Source: Parafrankia irregularis (GTDB lineage Bacteria > Actinomycetota > Actinomycetes > Frankiales > Frankiaceae). Taken from it: a DNA stretch of 51,427 bases. Shown in pieces: positions 17,455 through 26,462 of this stretch (the first letter of the stretch is position 1; each line of letters begins with the position of its first letter). The stretch is taken from positions 1 to 51,427 of the forward strand of contig NZ_FAOZ01000046.1 of the NCBI RefSeq assembly GCF_001536285.1. The letters are read 5' to 3'. The translations under genes and the position numbers were made by a program. The notes below the pieces were generated by a model. The model ran no database searches. It saw only the letters and a list, made by a program, of their open reading frames with translations, and was not told the origin of the DNA.

Positions 17455-19016
17455 ACGGCACCTTCCGCGGGGTGCCCGCCAGCCGCCGGCGCGGGGCGGG
17501 GAGGCACGTGGCTGGGAATGGTCACGACGGTCACCGGTGCGCAGGCACCGAGCGCCACGACGAGGCCGTCCACGGCGGGGGCGCCGGGCACGGGCCCGCG
17601 GCCGTCCAGTGCCGCGTCGACGACGACCACGATGTCCTCGTAGCGTCCGGGCGCCACGTTGTAGACGTGGCTGACCCGGGATGGGTCGTCCGGCGCGGGG
17701 AAGGTCAGCGCCGATCGGATGGCGTACCCGTCCACGTCGAGGGGGTGCACCGGCGAGCGGGTGGTCGACTGGTAGAAGATCCGGCGTTCGGTGCGCTCCG
17801 CCAGGCACTGCGCGAGGCGCATCGGCACGTACATCAGCTCCTCGGTGCCCAGGACCAGGATGTCCCCGCCCGCGTTGGGGTCACCGCCGCGGGCGGCGCC
17901 GATGCCGGCCAGCACCTCGTCGGCCACGGCGGGGAGCTCCGCGGTGAGCCGCTCCCGGGTGTGCTGGGACCAGCCGTGCCGCGCGCCGTCCGGCAGACCG
18001 GCGGGCCAGGGCACCGTGACCCGGGTGACCGCGCCAGCCGGGCCGGCGGAACCCGCGTCGCCGGCGGCGCCACTGGCGGCATCAGCGCCAGCGGCGATGT
18101 CAGCGCCAGCGGCGGCGCGTGCCGAGCCGTCGGCCGCGGGTCCGGGTGCCGGTTCGGGCGCGGCGGCGGTGCCGACGCTGCCGCGGATGCGGGTGGCCCG
18201 TTCGGTGACGTCCACCGGCACCGCGACCGTCGCAGCGACCAGCGAGACGACGTCGATGCGCACCCCCAGCTCGGCGGCGAGCGCCGCGAAGGCGGCCCGT
18301 GCGGCCGGTGGCCGGGCGTCGACGAGCGCGGCCACCGCGTAGTCCGTCCGGGGGGCGAACGCGTGCAGGATGCGGATGGTGCCGAGCGCGGTACGCCCGG
18401 TGGACAGTTCGTCGTCGACGAGGAGCAGCCGCCCGGGCTGGGCCAGCACCTCCGGGTCCTGCGGCATGAGCCAGTGGTGGGTCGCGTGCGAATGGGACTC
18501 GACGAACTCCAGCAGCGGCGTACTGCCCGGGACCTGCCGGCGCGTCGTGTGCAGGTAGTGGCTGTTCGGCAGTCCGTCGGCGACGGCGTGGCCCAGCGCG
18601 GTGGCGGTCTCGCAGTAACCGATGACGATCGGCACCGGCGCCGCCGCGGGCCCCGGCCCGGCCCACCGGCCCGGCTCGGGCAGCGCCCGGACCAGCGCGG
18701 CCAGGCGGGCGCCGGCGTCGAGCGCGACCTCGGGTGGCACTGGGAGATGCTTGCCGAGCACCCGGCTGACCAGCAGATGGGCGCGCCGGGGGTTACGCCG
18801 CAGCGCGAGTCCCACCAATCGGCGCAGGGCCAGCTCGTCGAGCTCGTCGGCCGGCTCGCCGCCGCGGATCTCCACGCCCAGGCCCAGGGCCTCCCACAGC
18901 CAGTCCTCGTCCGCCAGGTTCGCGGCCAGGTTCGCGGCCGGGGTTTGCGCCGGCGGGTCGGCCAGGTGATCGGCCGGCTGCCCTGCCGCGCCGTTGCGGG
19001 TGCCCTCGCCGGGCAT
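17451..19016 (-). CDS. Phosphoribosyltransferase-TRSP fusion protein of the Ter module
   Basis: The 521-residue protein carries the PRPP-binding signature LLVDDELSTGRTA at residues 198-210 of an N-terminal PRTase domain. A low-complexity Ala/Gly linker occupies about 283-329. The C-terminal domain contains ILVLGTEELMYVPMRLAQ (386-403) and the name-giving TTRSP (418-422), as in the PRTase_2/TRSP pair known from Ter operons. The likely reaction joins or releases a base at phosphoribose; the substrate is unknown. ATG 19016 lies eight bases after the lyase gene; GTG 19019 or TTG 19028, which overlaps that stop, are alternatives. The StiP gene overlaps its stop by four bases. Confidence 0.87.
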   Translation of the reverse strand: MPGEGTRNGAAGQPADHLADPPAQTPAANLAANLADEDWLWEALGLGVEIRGGEPADELDELALRRLVGLALRRNPRRAHLLVSRVLGKHLPVPPEVALDAGARLAALVRALPEPGRWAGPGPAAAPVPIVIGYCETATALGHAVADGLPNSHYLHTTRRQVPGSTPLLEFVESHSHATHHWLMPQDPEVLAQPGRLLLVDDELSTGRTALGTIRILHAFAPRTDYAVAALVDARPPAARAAFAALAAELGVRIDVVSLVAATVAVPVDVTERATRIRGSVGTAAAPEPAPGPAADGSARAAAGADIAAGADAASGAAGDAGSAGPAGAVTRVTVPWPAGLPDGARHGWSQHTRERLTAELPAVADEVLAGIGAARGGDPNAGGDILVLGTEELMYVPMRLAQCLAERTERRIFYQSTTRSPVHPLDVDGYAIRSALTFPAPDDPSRVSHVYNVAPGRYEDIVVVVDAALDGRGPVPGAPAVDGLVVALGACAPVTVVTIPSHVPPRPAPAAGGHPAEGAV

Positions 19017-19024
19017 CACCGCCG

Positions 19025-20218
19025 TCAACGGAGTGCGTCCTGAGTGGCCGCCAAGACGTCGACGAAGGTCAGGTGCTCGCGCAGCACACCGAAGGCCCGC
19101 GCGCGGCGCCGGACGGCCTCGGCCCACAACCGGTGCGGGCGAAGCTCGTTCATCTTGTTCTCATAGCTGCTGGCCCGAACCCCGCCCGCGTCGCCGGCAA
19201 GAATCACCTCCGCGTCCTCGTACTCCTCCTGGGTGACCACGTGGAGCGCCTGTACCGCCGGCACATGGCTCGGATGGATCACCGTCTTGCCGATCAGGCC
19301 GTTTGCCTTGTCGAGAACGACCTCGCGAATGAGGCGGTCCAGGTCGGCCGAGACGAGCTCGGACCGGATACGCGCTCCGCGCTCGCTGCCCTCGATCAGG
19401 TCCGCTTCCTCGAACGGCGTGACTCTCAGTGCACTGACGAACAAACGCTCCGGCTGCGCGAAGTACTCCCAGACCGGCCCGGTGACCACATGGTCGCCGC
19501 CCCGGGCGCAGATATTCACGATGTCCGCGATGCAGTCCCGCACGACGGCGATGTCGTAGATCGTGAGGTCCCGGTCACGACGAAGCCCGAACAGCCCGGA
19601 GAGATCTGTGGCCCCCAACCGCACCGCCAGCACGTTGTCCGCGTGCTTGTCGATCAGGCGCCGCACCCCGCCCAACGCGTCGACCCTGGTTTCGCGGAAA
19701 ATGACCGACGGGCTCTCCAGCACCGGCATCGCCCACAGCGGGCGGCCGAGAACCTCCGAACCGCGCAGCACCTCCTCCAGCGCCGCCTCGCCGTTCTCGA
19801 TGCCGAACTTCGGCAGCACGAAACCCGCGAGAAGTCCGCGGGCCGCCTCGCCCATACGGGCCAGCAGGGTCGACATCTGGGTGACGGTTCGTACCCGGAT
19901 GAACAGCAGCGGCACGCCATCGCCACAGGTCGGCGGATCCTTGCCGAGCTCCGTCAGGGCCGCGATCACGTTGTCCTCGGCGTCGACCACCTCGTGGTCG
20001 GCGATCGCGTCCTCCAGGCAGAGGACCATCGAGGTCACCCCGGCCGCCACCTGCCGCCGGACGTCCCTGGCCAGGCGCGGCCTGGTACCCGGGGCGTAGA
20101 GGGTCGCGCCGAGGGCGGTGGCCACCAGCCGACGGTCGTCGCCCGTGACGATCTCCTGGGGAGCGCGGTGGAACAGCGCCCCGGCCGTATCGCCGTCGAG
20201 GAAGCTGAAATGACGCAA
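19025..20218 (-). CDS. HpcH/CitE-type TIM-barrel C-C bond lyase of the Ter module
   Basis: The 397-residue protein is related to citrate lyase beta/HpcH aldolases: LCLEDAIADHEVVDAEDNV (67-85) carries the metal-binding acidic motif, followed by LLFIRVRTVTQM, LAGFVLPKFG, MPVLESPSVIF, VRLGATDLSGLFGLRR and GKTVIHPSHVPAVQ. No ATG exists near the homologous start; TTG 20218 (encoding MRHFSFLDGD) sits eight bases after AGGAG and is chosen. It heads the coupled run lyase, PRTase-TRSP, StiP/PELOTA, HAD. Family enzymes act on acyl-CoA thioesters or related acids; the Ter-associated subfamily has an unproven substrate. Confidence 0.86.
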   Translation of the reverse strand: MRHFSFLDGDTAGALFHRAPQEIVTGDDRRLVATALGATLYAPGTRPRLARDVRRQVAAGVTSMVLCLEDAIADHEVVDAEDNVIAALTELGKDPPTCGDGVPLLFIRVRTVTQMSTLLARMGEAARGLLAGFVLPKFGIENGEAALEEVLRGSEVLGRPLWAMPVLESPSVIFRETRVDALGGVRRLIDKHADNVLAVRLGATDLSGLFGLRRDRDLTIYDIAVVRDCIADIVNICARGGDHVVTGPVWEYFAQPERLFVSALRVTPFEEADLIEGSERGARIRSELVSADLDRLIREVVLDKANGLIGKTVIHPSHVPAVQALHVVTQEEYEDAEVILAGDAGGVRASSYENKMNELRPHRLWAEAVRRRARAFGVLREHLTFVDVLAATQDALR

Positions 20219-20571
20219 ACTGCGCGCTCCTGTCAGATCGATCCGACGGTGAGGCCGAGGGCGCGACCGTGCAGGTCGCAGGGCCTCCGGCGGGGCCTGG
20301 GGCCCGTGGCGCTGACGGTACCCCGACCTTTCACCGATCCGGGACGAAACACCACACGACGACTGGGTGGACAACTCCTTGTCCGACGGCAAACGGGCCG
20401 CCGCCCCTGACAGGAGGCGACGGCCCGTTTCACCGACATGTCGTTGTCACCCACCGGGCGGAGCCGGAGGTTCACACCCCGGACCGCTCCGAACCGCTCC
20501 GGTCAGAGATCCGGTCGGATCCGGCCACCCGCCGTGGATCCGCTCGCACCCGCCGGTGTGATCGGACCAGA
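20219..20571. other. Intergenic region before the Ter biosynthetic module
   Basis: This 353-base gap between the GH26-like gene and the lyase gene holds a strong terminator hairpin (20391-20430), an inverted repeat at the preceding stop codon, and the putative promoter for the four-gene module in the remaining ~170 bases. No gene is supported in it. Confidence 0.55.
20391..20430 (-). terminator. Intrinsic terminator-like hairpin after the GH26-like gene
   Basis: AAACGGGCCG (20391-20400) pairs perfectly with CGGCCCGTTT (20421-20430); after one mismatch four more pairs extend the stem (20402-20405 with 20416-20419). On the minus strand the stem is closed by a short T-run, 140 bases after the stop of the GH26-like gene. 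It isolates that gene from the biosynthetic module. Confidence 0.75.
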
Positions 20572-20576
20572 TCACA
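20557..20576. repeat. Inverted repeat TGTGATC-N6-GATCACA at the GH26-like stop codon
   Basis: Two perfect 7-base arms (20557-20563, 20570-20576) overlap the last codons and stop of the GH26-like gene. It may form a small hairpin at the 3' end of that transcript. It looks superficially like a CRP site but the half-site spacing is wrong. Confidence 0.5.
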
Positions 20577-22167
20577 CGGAGCCGAACAACTTCCGATAGA
20601 GGGTGCCGGCCTTCGGGTTCTGACCACCGTTCTGAATGGTCGAGCAGACGTTCCCGGGAGCGGCGTCATGGAAGTACGCCTCGTACGCCATCACATCGGC
20701 GTTCGCCTTGAACGTGTCGTACATCTTCTGAATGTAGAAGGGGTTGTCGCCGCCACCGCCGCGGCTGCACGAGGCGACACCCCACTCTCCGACGCCGACC
20801 TTCTTGCCGTGCTCACGGGCGAAGTTGATGAGATAGCACAGACCGTTCGGCGTGTTGCACTGCTTGTTCCACTCCGCCTCGGTCCTCGAGGCCGGGAACC
20901 AGTCGTAGGAGTCGATGCCCACATAGTCGACGTACTCGTCCCCGGGGTAGGCGGCCCACGGAGTCCCGGTCTTGGGCACCGGCGAGGCATGCGCGTTGAA
21001 CGTCCAGTCGATCTTCACTTCCGGATCCGTGGAGCGGATGGCCGTGGAGATCTTGCGGAAGCAGTCACGGAACTCGGTGCCCGCGTTGTCCGCATGCCAG
21101 TACATGAAGGTCCCGTTGAACTCCCACCCGATCCGGACGATGGATGCGGCCCGGCCATTGTTCTTCAGGAAGGTGCCGAACGTCTTCCAGTACTTGTCGT
21201 ATTCACCCCGGGCACACGCCGCGTTGTTGCCCTGCCCCTTCGGGAAGGTCGGCTGGCTGATGATCAGCGTGCCCTGGAAGCCCTTGTACAGGTCCAGCGG
21301 CCAGCGCGGCTCGACCATCGCGGACCAACCCTTGCTCCGGACGGTGAAGACATGCGCCACGTCGTTCGCCCGACCGCGCCAGTTACCGAAGGACAGCACC
21401 TGCGCCAGGATGTGCGACGGGTAGACACCCGACATCCAGGGCAGCCCGGAGAGCTTCCCGGGCGTGGCGGGCGTCGACCCGGTGCGCGCCGACGGCTTCG
21501 GCGCCTCGCCGGTGGACGGCGCCGGCGTCGCGGTCGGCTCGGCGGCCACCGGCTCCGACGTCACGGTGCCCTGCGTCTCGGCCGCCGGTGCGGTCAGCTC
21601 CGCGTCGACGACGTCGAGAGTGCCGCTCACCTCCAGCGCGTCCTGCCTGGCGGTCACCGTCACCCGGCCGGAGAAACCGGCAGGCACCTGGAACCCGAGA
21701 ATGAAGCGGCCGTCCGTACCAGGCTGAGCCGTCGCGGAACCGCCGAGCTCGGCGGTGGCGGCGGTGACGGCGACGTCGCGGCCGGGGCTGAACCCGCGCC
21801 CCCCGACCAGCACGATGTCACCGTCGAAGAGCACGACCGTGAGACTCGGCTGGCCGTCGGTGTCCGTGTTCGCCGTCATGCCGGTCACCGGTACCGGACG
21901 GGCATCCACCGCGCCGGCCGAGCTGGCCGGGCTCGGGGAGGCGCTCGCCGCGGTACCAGCCGCGCCGGCCGGCACCGGGGCGACCAGCCCCAGCGGCAAC
22001 AGCAGGGCGGTCACGACCAGCAGCCCCAGCCGCGCCCCGCGGCCGGACCCGTGCCACCGAGGGCCTGGTCGACGAAACCGTGGGGTGTTCTCGGAATTCC
22101 GGCGGAAGCCGGTTCGGGATGAGCGGTCGACCTGAGGGGTCGGTCGGCCGCCGGATGTCAGGGCCAT
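20572..22167 (-). CDS. Secreted glycoside hydrolase, GH26 (beta-mannanase-like)
   Basis: The 531-residue protein has an Arg-rich N-terminus and a hydrophobic segment at 47-69 ending in AGAAG, so it is probably secreted; the long pre-segment leaves the start uncertain (ATG 22203 is an alternative). Residues 95-190 form a beta-rich accessory domain, followed by a Thr/Pro linker (195-240). The catalytic domain has the GH26 hallmark Glu 349 in RIGWEFNGTF as acid/base and Glu 461 in GVGEWGVAS as nucleophile, plus DYVGIDSYDW. It likely cleaves a beta-mannan or similar polymer outside the cell. Its place between Ter genes is unexpected and a functional link is not established. Confidence 0.85.
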   Translation of the reverse strand: MALTSGGRPTPQVDRSSRTGFRRNSENTPRFRRPGPRWHGSGRGARLGLLVVTALLLPLGLVAPVPAGAAGTAASASPSPASSAGAVDARPVPVTGMTANTDTDGQPSLTVVLFDGDIVLVGGRGFSPGRDVAVTAATAELGGSATAQPGTDGRFILGFQVPAGFSGRVTVTARQDALEVSGTLDVVDAELTAPAAETQGTVTSEPVAAEPTATPAPSTGEAPKPSARTGSTPATPGKLSGLPWMSGVYPSHILAQVLSFGNWRGRANDVAHVFTVRSKGWSAMVEPRWPLDLYKGFQGTLIISQPTFPKGQGNNAACARGEYDKYWKTFGTFLKNNGRAASIVRIGWEFNGTFMYWHADNAGTEFRDCFRKISTAIRSTDPEVKIDWTFNAHASPVPKTGTPWAAYPGDEYVDYVGIDSYDWFPASRTEAEWNKQCNTPNGLCYLINFAREHGKKVGVGEWGVASCSRGGGGDNPFYIQKMYDTFKANADVMAYEAYFHDAAPGNVCSTIQNGGQNPKAGTLYRKLFGSV

Positions 22168-22656
22168 GCTCGCGCGCCGCCTTTCGGTCGTGGCGTGGAT
22201 CATCGGCGGACAAACGGCACCCGGCACACGCGGCAGACCCGATCACGGGTCAGCCCACGGCTCGTCCCCTCCGGGCCACCACCGCCGTGGCGAGATCCCA
22301 GCGCGCCGCATCGGTGCCAGAGCCGACCGAGTCCGACGGATTCTCCGGCTACACCGGCCGGATCACGGATGAATCCGGCCATACTCCGTATGAGTGATTG
22401 GGCTCATCGTAAGGGACTAACCAGAACGGGGGTGGTCCTACCGGAAAATATCTGGCGCGACGAAAGAAAAACTTGAGATCATCCGCAGCCCAATCACCGT
22501 CGGTTTAAGTAACGGATACACAACGGTGTGGATGATGTCCGGGTCGCGGTCCACCCGGTCGACAACGGGAGAAATTCGTCGCGGTTCGACCGAGACGCCG
22601 CCGCCGAACCGCGAATGTGCTTTGATGCGCGACCTACCCGGAGCCGGTAGGCGATG
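22168..22656. other. AT-richer intergenic region upstream of the GH26-like gene
   Basis: This 489-base region is clearly less GC-rich than its surroundings at 22405-22530. It contains a perfect palindrome CATAC-TCC-GTATG (22380-22392) and an 11-base inverted repeat with arms at 22394-22404 and 22487-22497. It probably carries the promoter and operators of the GH26-like gene. I see no gene in it. Confidence 0.5.
22394..22497. promoter_or_regulatory. Long-range inverted repeat GTGATTGGGCT flanking an AT-rich core
   Basis: GTGATTGGGCT (22394-22404) is the exact reverse complement of AGCCCAATCAC (22487-22497), with 82 bases between. It lies about 230-330 bases before the GH26-like start. Paired operators allowing a loop would fit, as would the ends of a small non-autonomous insertion; no target-site duplication is obvious. 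Confidence 0.45.
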
Positions 22657-25600
22657 TCAGCGGATGACGAGCTGGACGTCCTCGGGATGGTCGACCCACA
22701 GCGCCGGCCCGTCCGGCGTCACCACCGGGAGAAGGCGGATACCCCACGGAAGCTGCGCGCCTTCGAGCGTGACCTCCATCGTCCACGAACCCGCGTCCGA
22801 CGCCGCCTGCAGCTCCGCGAGAACCTGCCCCTCGGCCGGCGTCGTGGGCGGTTCCTCCCCGGGGCGGGCGACGAGCACGAGTCGAGGGACCGGCCCGGTG
22901 GACCGCACCTGCACCCGCAGCGTCCGGCGCCGCCAGCCCGCCTTCGCCACGGAGTACGACACCGAGGTCAGCCCATTCAGATCCGGTATGACCACCTGCC
23001 CGGTGGGCTGGCTGGGCGGGGGGGCCGCCGCGGCGGCGGCTGCCACGTCAGGCCGCCATTCCGGCGGCGTCGCACCCGGCCTGGCCTGTTGCGGCCCGGC
23101 GTCACCGCCCGCGCCCGAGATCTCGGTGACCGGCATGTCGACGGTCGCCGGCCCAGGCATACCGACCGTTTCCGGCCCAGGCATGCCAACCGTCGCCGGA
23201 CCAGGCATGCCCGCCGTCGCCGGACCGGGCATACCAACCGTCGCGGGTCCAGGCATGCCCGCCGTCGCCGGACCGGGCATACCGACCGTCGGCGGCCCGG
23301 CCGGCACCCGGTACGCACCCGTGGCCGGCGCGACACCGGCGAGATCCGCGTCCACCCGCGCCGACGCCATCAGGGGCTCGGCGGGGTGCGGTATGCCCGG
23401 AACCCCGCTTGGAGCGGATCTGCGCGGCTCGATCAGCGCTGTCGCCGGTGATGGCACCGGCATCGGTGGTACAGGCGCCACCGGCACTGGCACCGGCGCC
23501 TGCACCGGCATCGGCGATGCAGGCGCCGTCGGGGTCGGGGTCGGCGCCGGCGTGACGTCGATGACCACCGGCTGGGTGCCCGGCGAGACGGCTGGCAGCG
23601 GGGCGCGGCCGATCGGTGGGGAGGCGACCCGGCCGGAGGAATGATCAATCGGCGACAACGGCGACATCGGTGACATCGGTGACATCGGCGGAGCGGGCGC
23701 GGCCGGCGGCCCGACCGGGGGCGCGGCCAGTCGGTGCCGGACCGACCGCCCGATGATGCCGATCTCACCGACGACCGTGACCGGCACGTAGATCAGTTCA
23801 CTCGCCCCGTGGTCACGTTGGACAGCGGCGTCCCGCAGCTGGCCGTGCCGGCTCGCGCCGACCAGCCGCAGCGGCGGAAGCAGTTCGGCCAGCGGTACTT
23901 CCGTGCCCTCCGGTCCCAGCAGCGCCAACGGCCCGGAACCCACACCGGCGATCGTCGGGCCAACGCCCGGCACACCCGACACGCCGATCCCGCCCGACAC
24001 GCCGATCACACCCGCGGCGCCAGCCGCGGCATCGACCGGTACGGCGACCGCGTACACCCGCACCTGCGCACCGGTCCGGGCGGTCCAGCGCAACGCGATC
24101 TGGTCGTGCTCGGCGCCGGCCAGCAGATCGGTCACCGGCCGCGGGCGGGTGACCACCCCGAACTCCGCCTGCGCGCCCGCCGTGCGGGCGGCGTTGCCGT
24201 CGACGTCCACGTACTCGACGAACGCGCGGTAGTGGTAGCCCACGCCCGGCAGCACGTCAGGGTCCAGGAAGCTGCTGCCGGTGACCCGGGCCCGGCGGGG
24301 CGGCGTGGTGACGGTGGACTCCGGGTCGACCATCCGCTCGATCGTCACGGTGTCCGCCGGCCCGCTCGGCCGCCAGGTCAGACGGACGCCGGTCGGGGTC
24401 GCCTCGGCCCGCAGGTCGGCGATGTCACGCACGGCGATGAGCGGCGCGGTGCTCACCGGTCTGGACTGCCGTTCCCCGGACAGCGCCGTCACCTCGTGGC
24501 GCACCGTTCGCCACGCCGGCGCGCCGGAGTCGGCGAGCTCGGTGGCGCCGGTCGTGCCCAACGCCCGCCGGTCGACCTGGCCCGAGCCCGGGTCGACGAC
24601 GATCCGCTCCACCCGGTAGCTGACCGGCCCGGCGGACGCGGACGGCCGCCATCGCAGCAGGACGGCGTCGTCCGCCAGCACGGAGGTCAGGTCGGTCGGC
24701 GGCTGCAGCGGCAGCGCCGCCAGCGCGGCCAGCGCGTCATGGCTGTCCGCCGCGGTGGCCAGGACCGCGACGAGCGCCGCCTCCTGCTGGTCCGACGACA
24801 GGGCCCGCGCGGCCTCGACCCGGCGCCGGATCACCGCCTGCTCCGCGGTCAGCTCCCCGAGCACCTCGGCCGGCAGGCGGCCGTCCGGCCCGGGGACGTC
24901 GGCGGCGCGGGCCACCAGCCAGCGGGCGCGTTCGACCGCCGCGTCCGGGCGCAGGGTGGCACGTTCCTCGGCGAGGGCGCGCCAGCCCGCCTCGGTCGCC
25001 GCGAGCGCGGCCCGCACCAGGGAGTCCAGTTCGTCCGCCGCCTGGGCCGCGCTGTTGCCCGCGGCCGGTCCGGCTGCCGCCAGCGCCGCGCGGACCCGGC
25101 TCAGACCGTCCCGGGCGGCCCGGGGCCGGCCGTCCTCAAGCGCCTGCCGAACGACGGTCAGCGCGTCACCGGCGGCTCTGACCTGGCGCAGGCTGTACCC
25201 GCATCGCCGGCAGGTCACGGCCGCCGCCTCGGTGAGCGAGCCGCAGGCCGGGCAGTCGGTGTACAGCTGTGTGTCGCAGTACCGGCAGGTCGTGGACCCG
25301 CCGACCGGCTCGGGACGCCCGCAGCCGGGGCACAGCACGTAGTCGACGGCGCCGCCGGTGCTCACGGCGGCGCCGAGATCGCGGGCGATGCCGATGATGA
25401 CGCTCTTCACCTGCTCGGTGCCGAGGCCACGGCCCGCGGCCAGCGCCGCCCGGACCAGCCCTTCGTAGGCGACCGCGGTCAGCTCCCCGTCGAGTACGAC
25501 GTGCTCCTCGACGGCCGGCCGCAGCTCGTCCGCGACGTCGGCTGACAGGCCGGCGGTGTAGGGGGCGGGGTCGCTTTCGATCAGCCGGGACCGCACCATC

Positions 25601-26322
25601 GCGAGCAGGTCGGCCGTGAGGGTCTTCTCCCGGTCGTGCGGGCGGCGGGCGTTGCCGGCGGCGACCGACTCCCAGGCGGCCCGGATCCGCTGGGGCCCGG
25701 CGTCCGGCGCCACCCCCAGGAAGTCCCACAGCGAGGCGGTGCCGACCAGGTCACCGCCACGCAGCACCCGAAGGTCCTCGAGGCGTTGCCGGATCTGGCT
25801 GCGGACCTCGGGGGCGAGCGGCGCGGCCCCGCCCTGGTCACCGTCGGGTAGGACCTTCTCCCGGGCCAGCCGGGCGTCGAACTCCGGATCGCTGACGCCG
25901 GCGGCGGTGGCGAGGCGGCGCAGGCCCGCGATCCGGGATGCGGGGATACCACCAAAACGATCACGAAGCGTGACGAGGTAGCCGTCGAGCTTGGCGAGCC
26001 GCTCGGCGTCGCCGCTGCGCCGCGCGTCAAGCACCCGGGCCTGCAGGCGGATCCGGAGGTCACCGTCCAGCAGCGGCGTCTCCCATTCACCACGCCGCCG
26101 GACGAGCTCGGTCGCAAGCGCCGCGTACTTCGCCGAGTTGCGTTCGCGCTGAAGGAAGGCGACCACCCGGGCGAGCTGCGCGGCCACCTCCGAGTCGGTG
26201 TGCTCGCGCCGGGGATCGAGGTCCGCGATCAGGAAGGGGTCGGCGGTGTCGACCGGCGTCCGGGCGCGCAGCGCAGCCAGCACCCGTCGCCGGTAGCCGC
26301 TGCCGTCGAATGCCGCGCTCAC
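22657..26322 (-). CDS. Giant zinc-ribbon protein with FN3-like domains and a J-like segment
   Basis: The 1221-residue protein (GTG 26322) is not a named family I can place. Residues 1-180 are helical. Residues 196-245 resemble a J domain (LWDFLGVAPDAGPQRIRAAW) but the HPD motif reads PHD (228-230). Four CxxC pairs at about 331-376 form a double zinc ribbon (CPGC, CRYC, CPAC, CRRC). Helical repeats follow to about 530, then three FN3-like beta domains (540-830). The C-terminal third is Pro/Met-rich with MSP repeats and seven GMPGPATV-type octapeptides, ending in another beta domain. It lies 140 bases after the Hsp70 gene and may serve as its adaptor or co-chaperone; this is inference. Confidence 0.7.
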   Translation of the reverse strand: MSAAFDGSGYRRRVLAALRARTPVDTADPFLIADLDPRREHTDSEVAAQLARVVAFLQRERNSAKYAALATELVRRRGEWETPLLDGDLRIRLQARVLDARRSGDAERLAKLDGYLVTLRDRFGGIPASRIAGLRRLATAAGVSDPEFDARLAREKVLPDGDQGGAAPLAPEVRSQIRQRLEDLRVLRGGDLVGTASLWDFLGVAPDAGPQRIRAAWESVAAGNARRPHDREKTLTADLLAMVRSRLIESDPAPYTAGLSADVADELRPAVEEHVVLDGELTAVAYEGLVRAALAAGRGLGTEQVKSVIIGIARDLGAAVSTGGAVDYVLCPGCGRPEPVGGSTTCRYCDTQLYTDCPACGSLTEAAAVTCRRCGYSLRQVRAAGDALTVVRQALEDGRPRAARDGLSRVRAALAAAGPAAGNSAAQAADELDSLVRAALAATEAGWRALAEERATLRPDAAVERARWLVARAADVPGPDGRLPAEVLGELTAEQAVIRRRVEAARALSSDQQEAALVAVLATAADSHDALAALAALPLQPPTDLTSVLADDAVLLRWRPSASAGPVSYRVERIVVDPGSGQVDRRALGTTGATELADSGAPAWRTVRHEVTALSGERQSRPVSTAPLIAVRDIADLRAEATPTGVRLTWRPSGPADTVTIERMVDPESTVTTPPRRARVTGSSFLDPDVLPGVGYHYRAFVEYVDVDGNAARTAGAQAEFGVVTRPRPVTDLLAGAEHDQIALRWTARTGAQVRVYAVAVPVDAAAGAAGVIGVSGGIGVSGVPGVGPTIAGVGSGPLALLGPEGTEVPLAELLPPLRLVGASRHGQLRDAAVQRDHGASELIYVPVTVVGEIGIIGRSVRHRLAAPPVGPPAAPAPPMSPMSPMSPLSPIDHSSGRVASPPIGRAPLPAVSPGTQPVVIDVTPAPTPTPTAPASPMPVQAPVPVPVAPVPPMPVPSPATALIEPRRSAPSGVPGIPHPAEPLMASARVDADLAGVAPATGAYRVPAGPPTVGMPGPATAGMPGPATVGMPGPATAGMPGPATVGMPGPETVGMPGPATVDMPVTEISGAGGDAGPQQARPGATPPEWRPDVAAAAAAAPPPSQPTGQVVIPDLNGLTSVSYSVAKAGWRRRTLRVQVRSTGPVPRLVLVARPGEEPPTTPAEGQVLAELQAASDAGSWTMEVTLEGAQLPWGIRLLPVVTPDGPALWVDHPEDVQLVIR
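23132..23299 (-). repeat. In-frame minisatellite, seven 24-bp units
   Basis: Seven consecutive 24-base units encode the octapeptide GMPGPAT(V/A) within the giant zinc-ribbon gene. Units differ by only a few bases, mostly third positions, so copy number probably varies among strains. The tract forms a flexible collagen-like Gly/Pro segment. Confidence 0.85.
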
Positions 26323-26462
26323 CGCTCCACCCTCGTTCCGCCGCCGCCCGCAGGCTCTGGCCTTGCCCCTTCACCGACGAGCGTACGGATCCCGGCCCGG
26401 TCGGCGGTCACGGTGGTGCTCGTCTCCACTGTTCCACCGTCACCTGGCCGCCGCGGGTGCGG

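Noticed and set aside
20557-20576. TGTGATC inverted repeat as a CRP-type binding site
   Set aside because: The TGTGA and TCACA halves are 10 bases apart instead of 6 and the site lies at a gene end, not before a promoter.
23132-23299. Regular 24-base repeats that resemble a CRISPR array
   Set aside because: The units are directly adjacent without spacers, stay in frame with a gene, and no cas gene is present.
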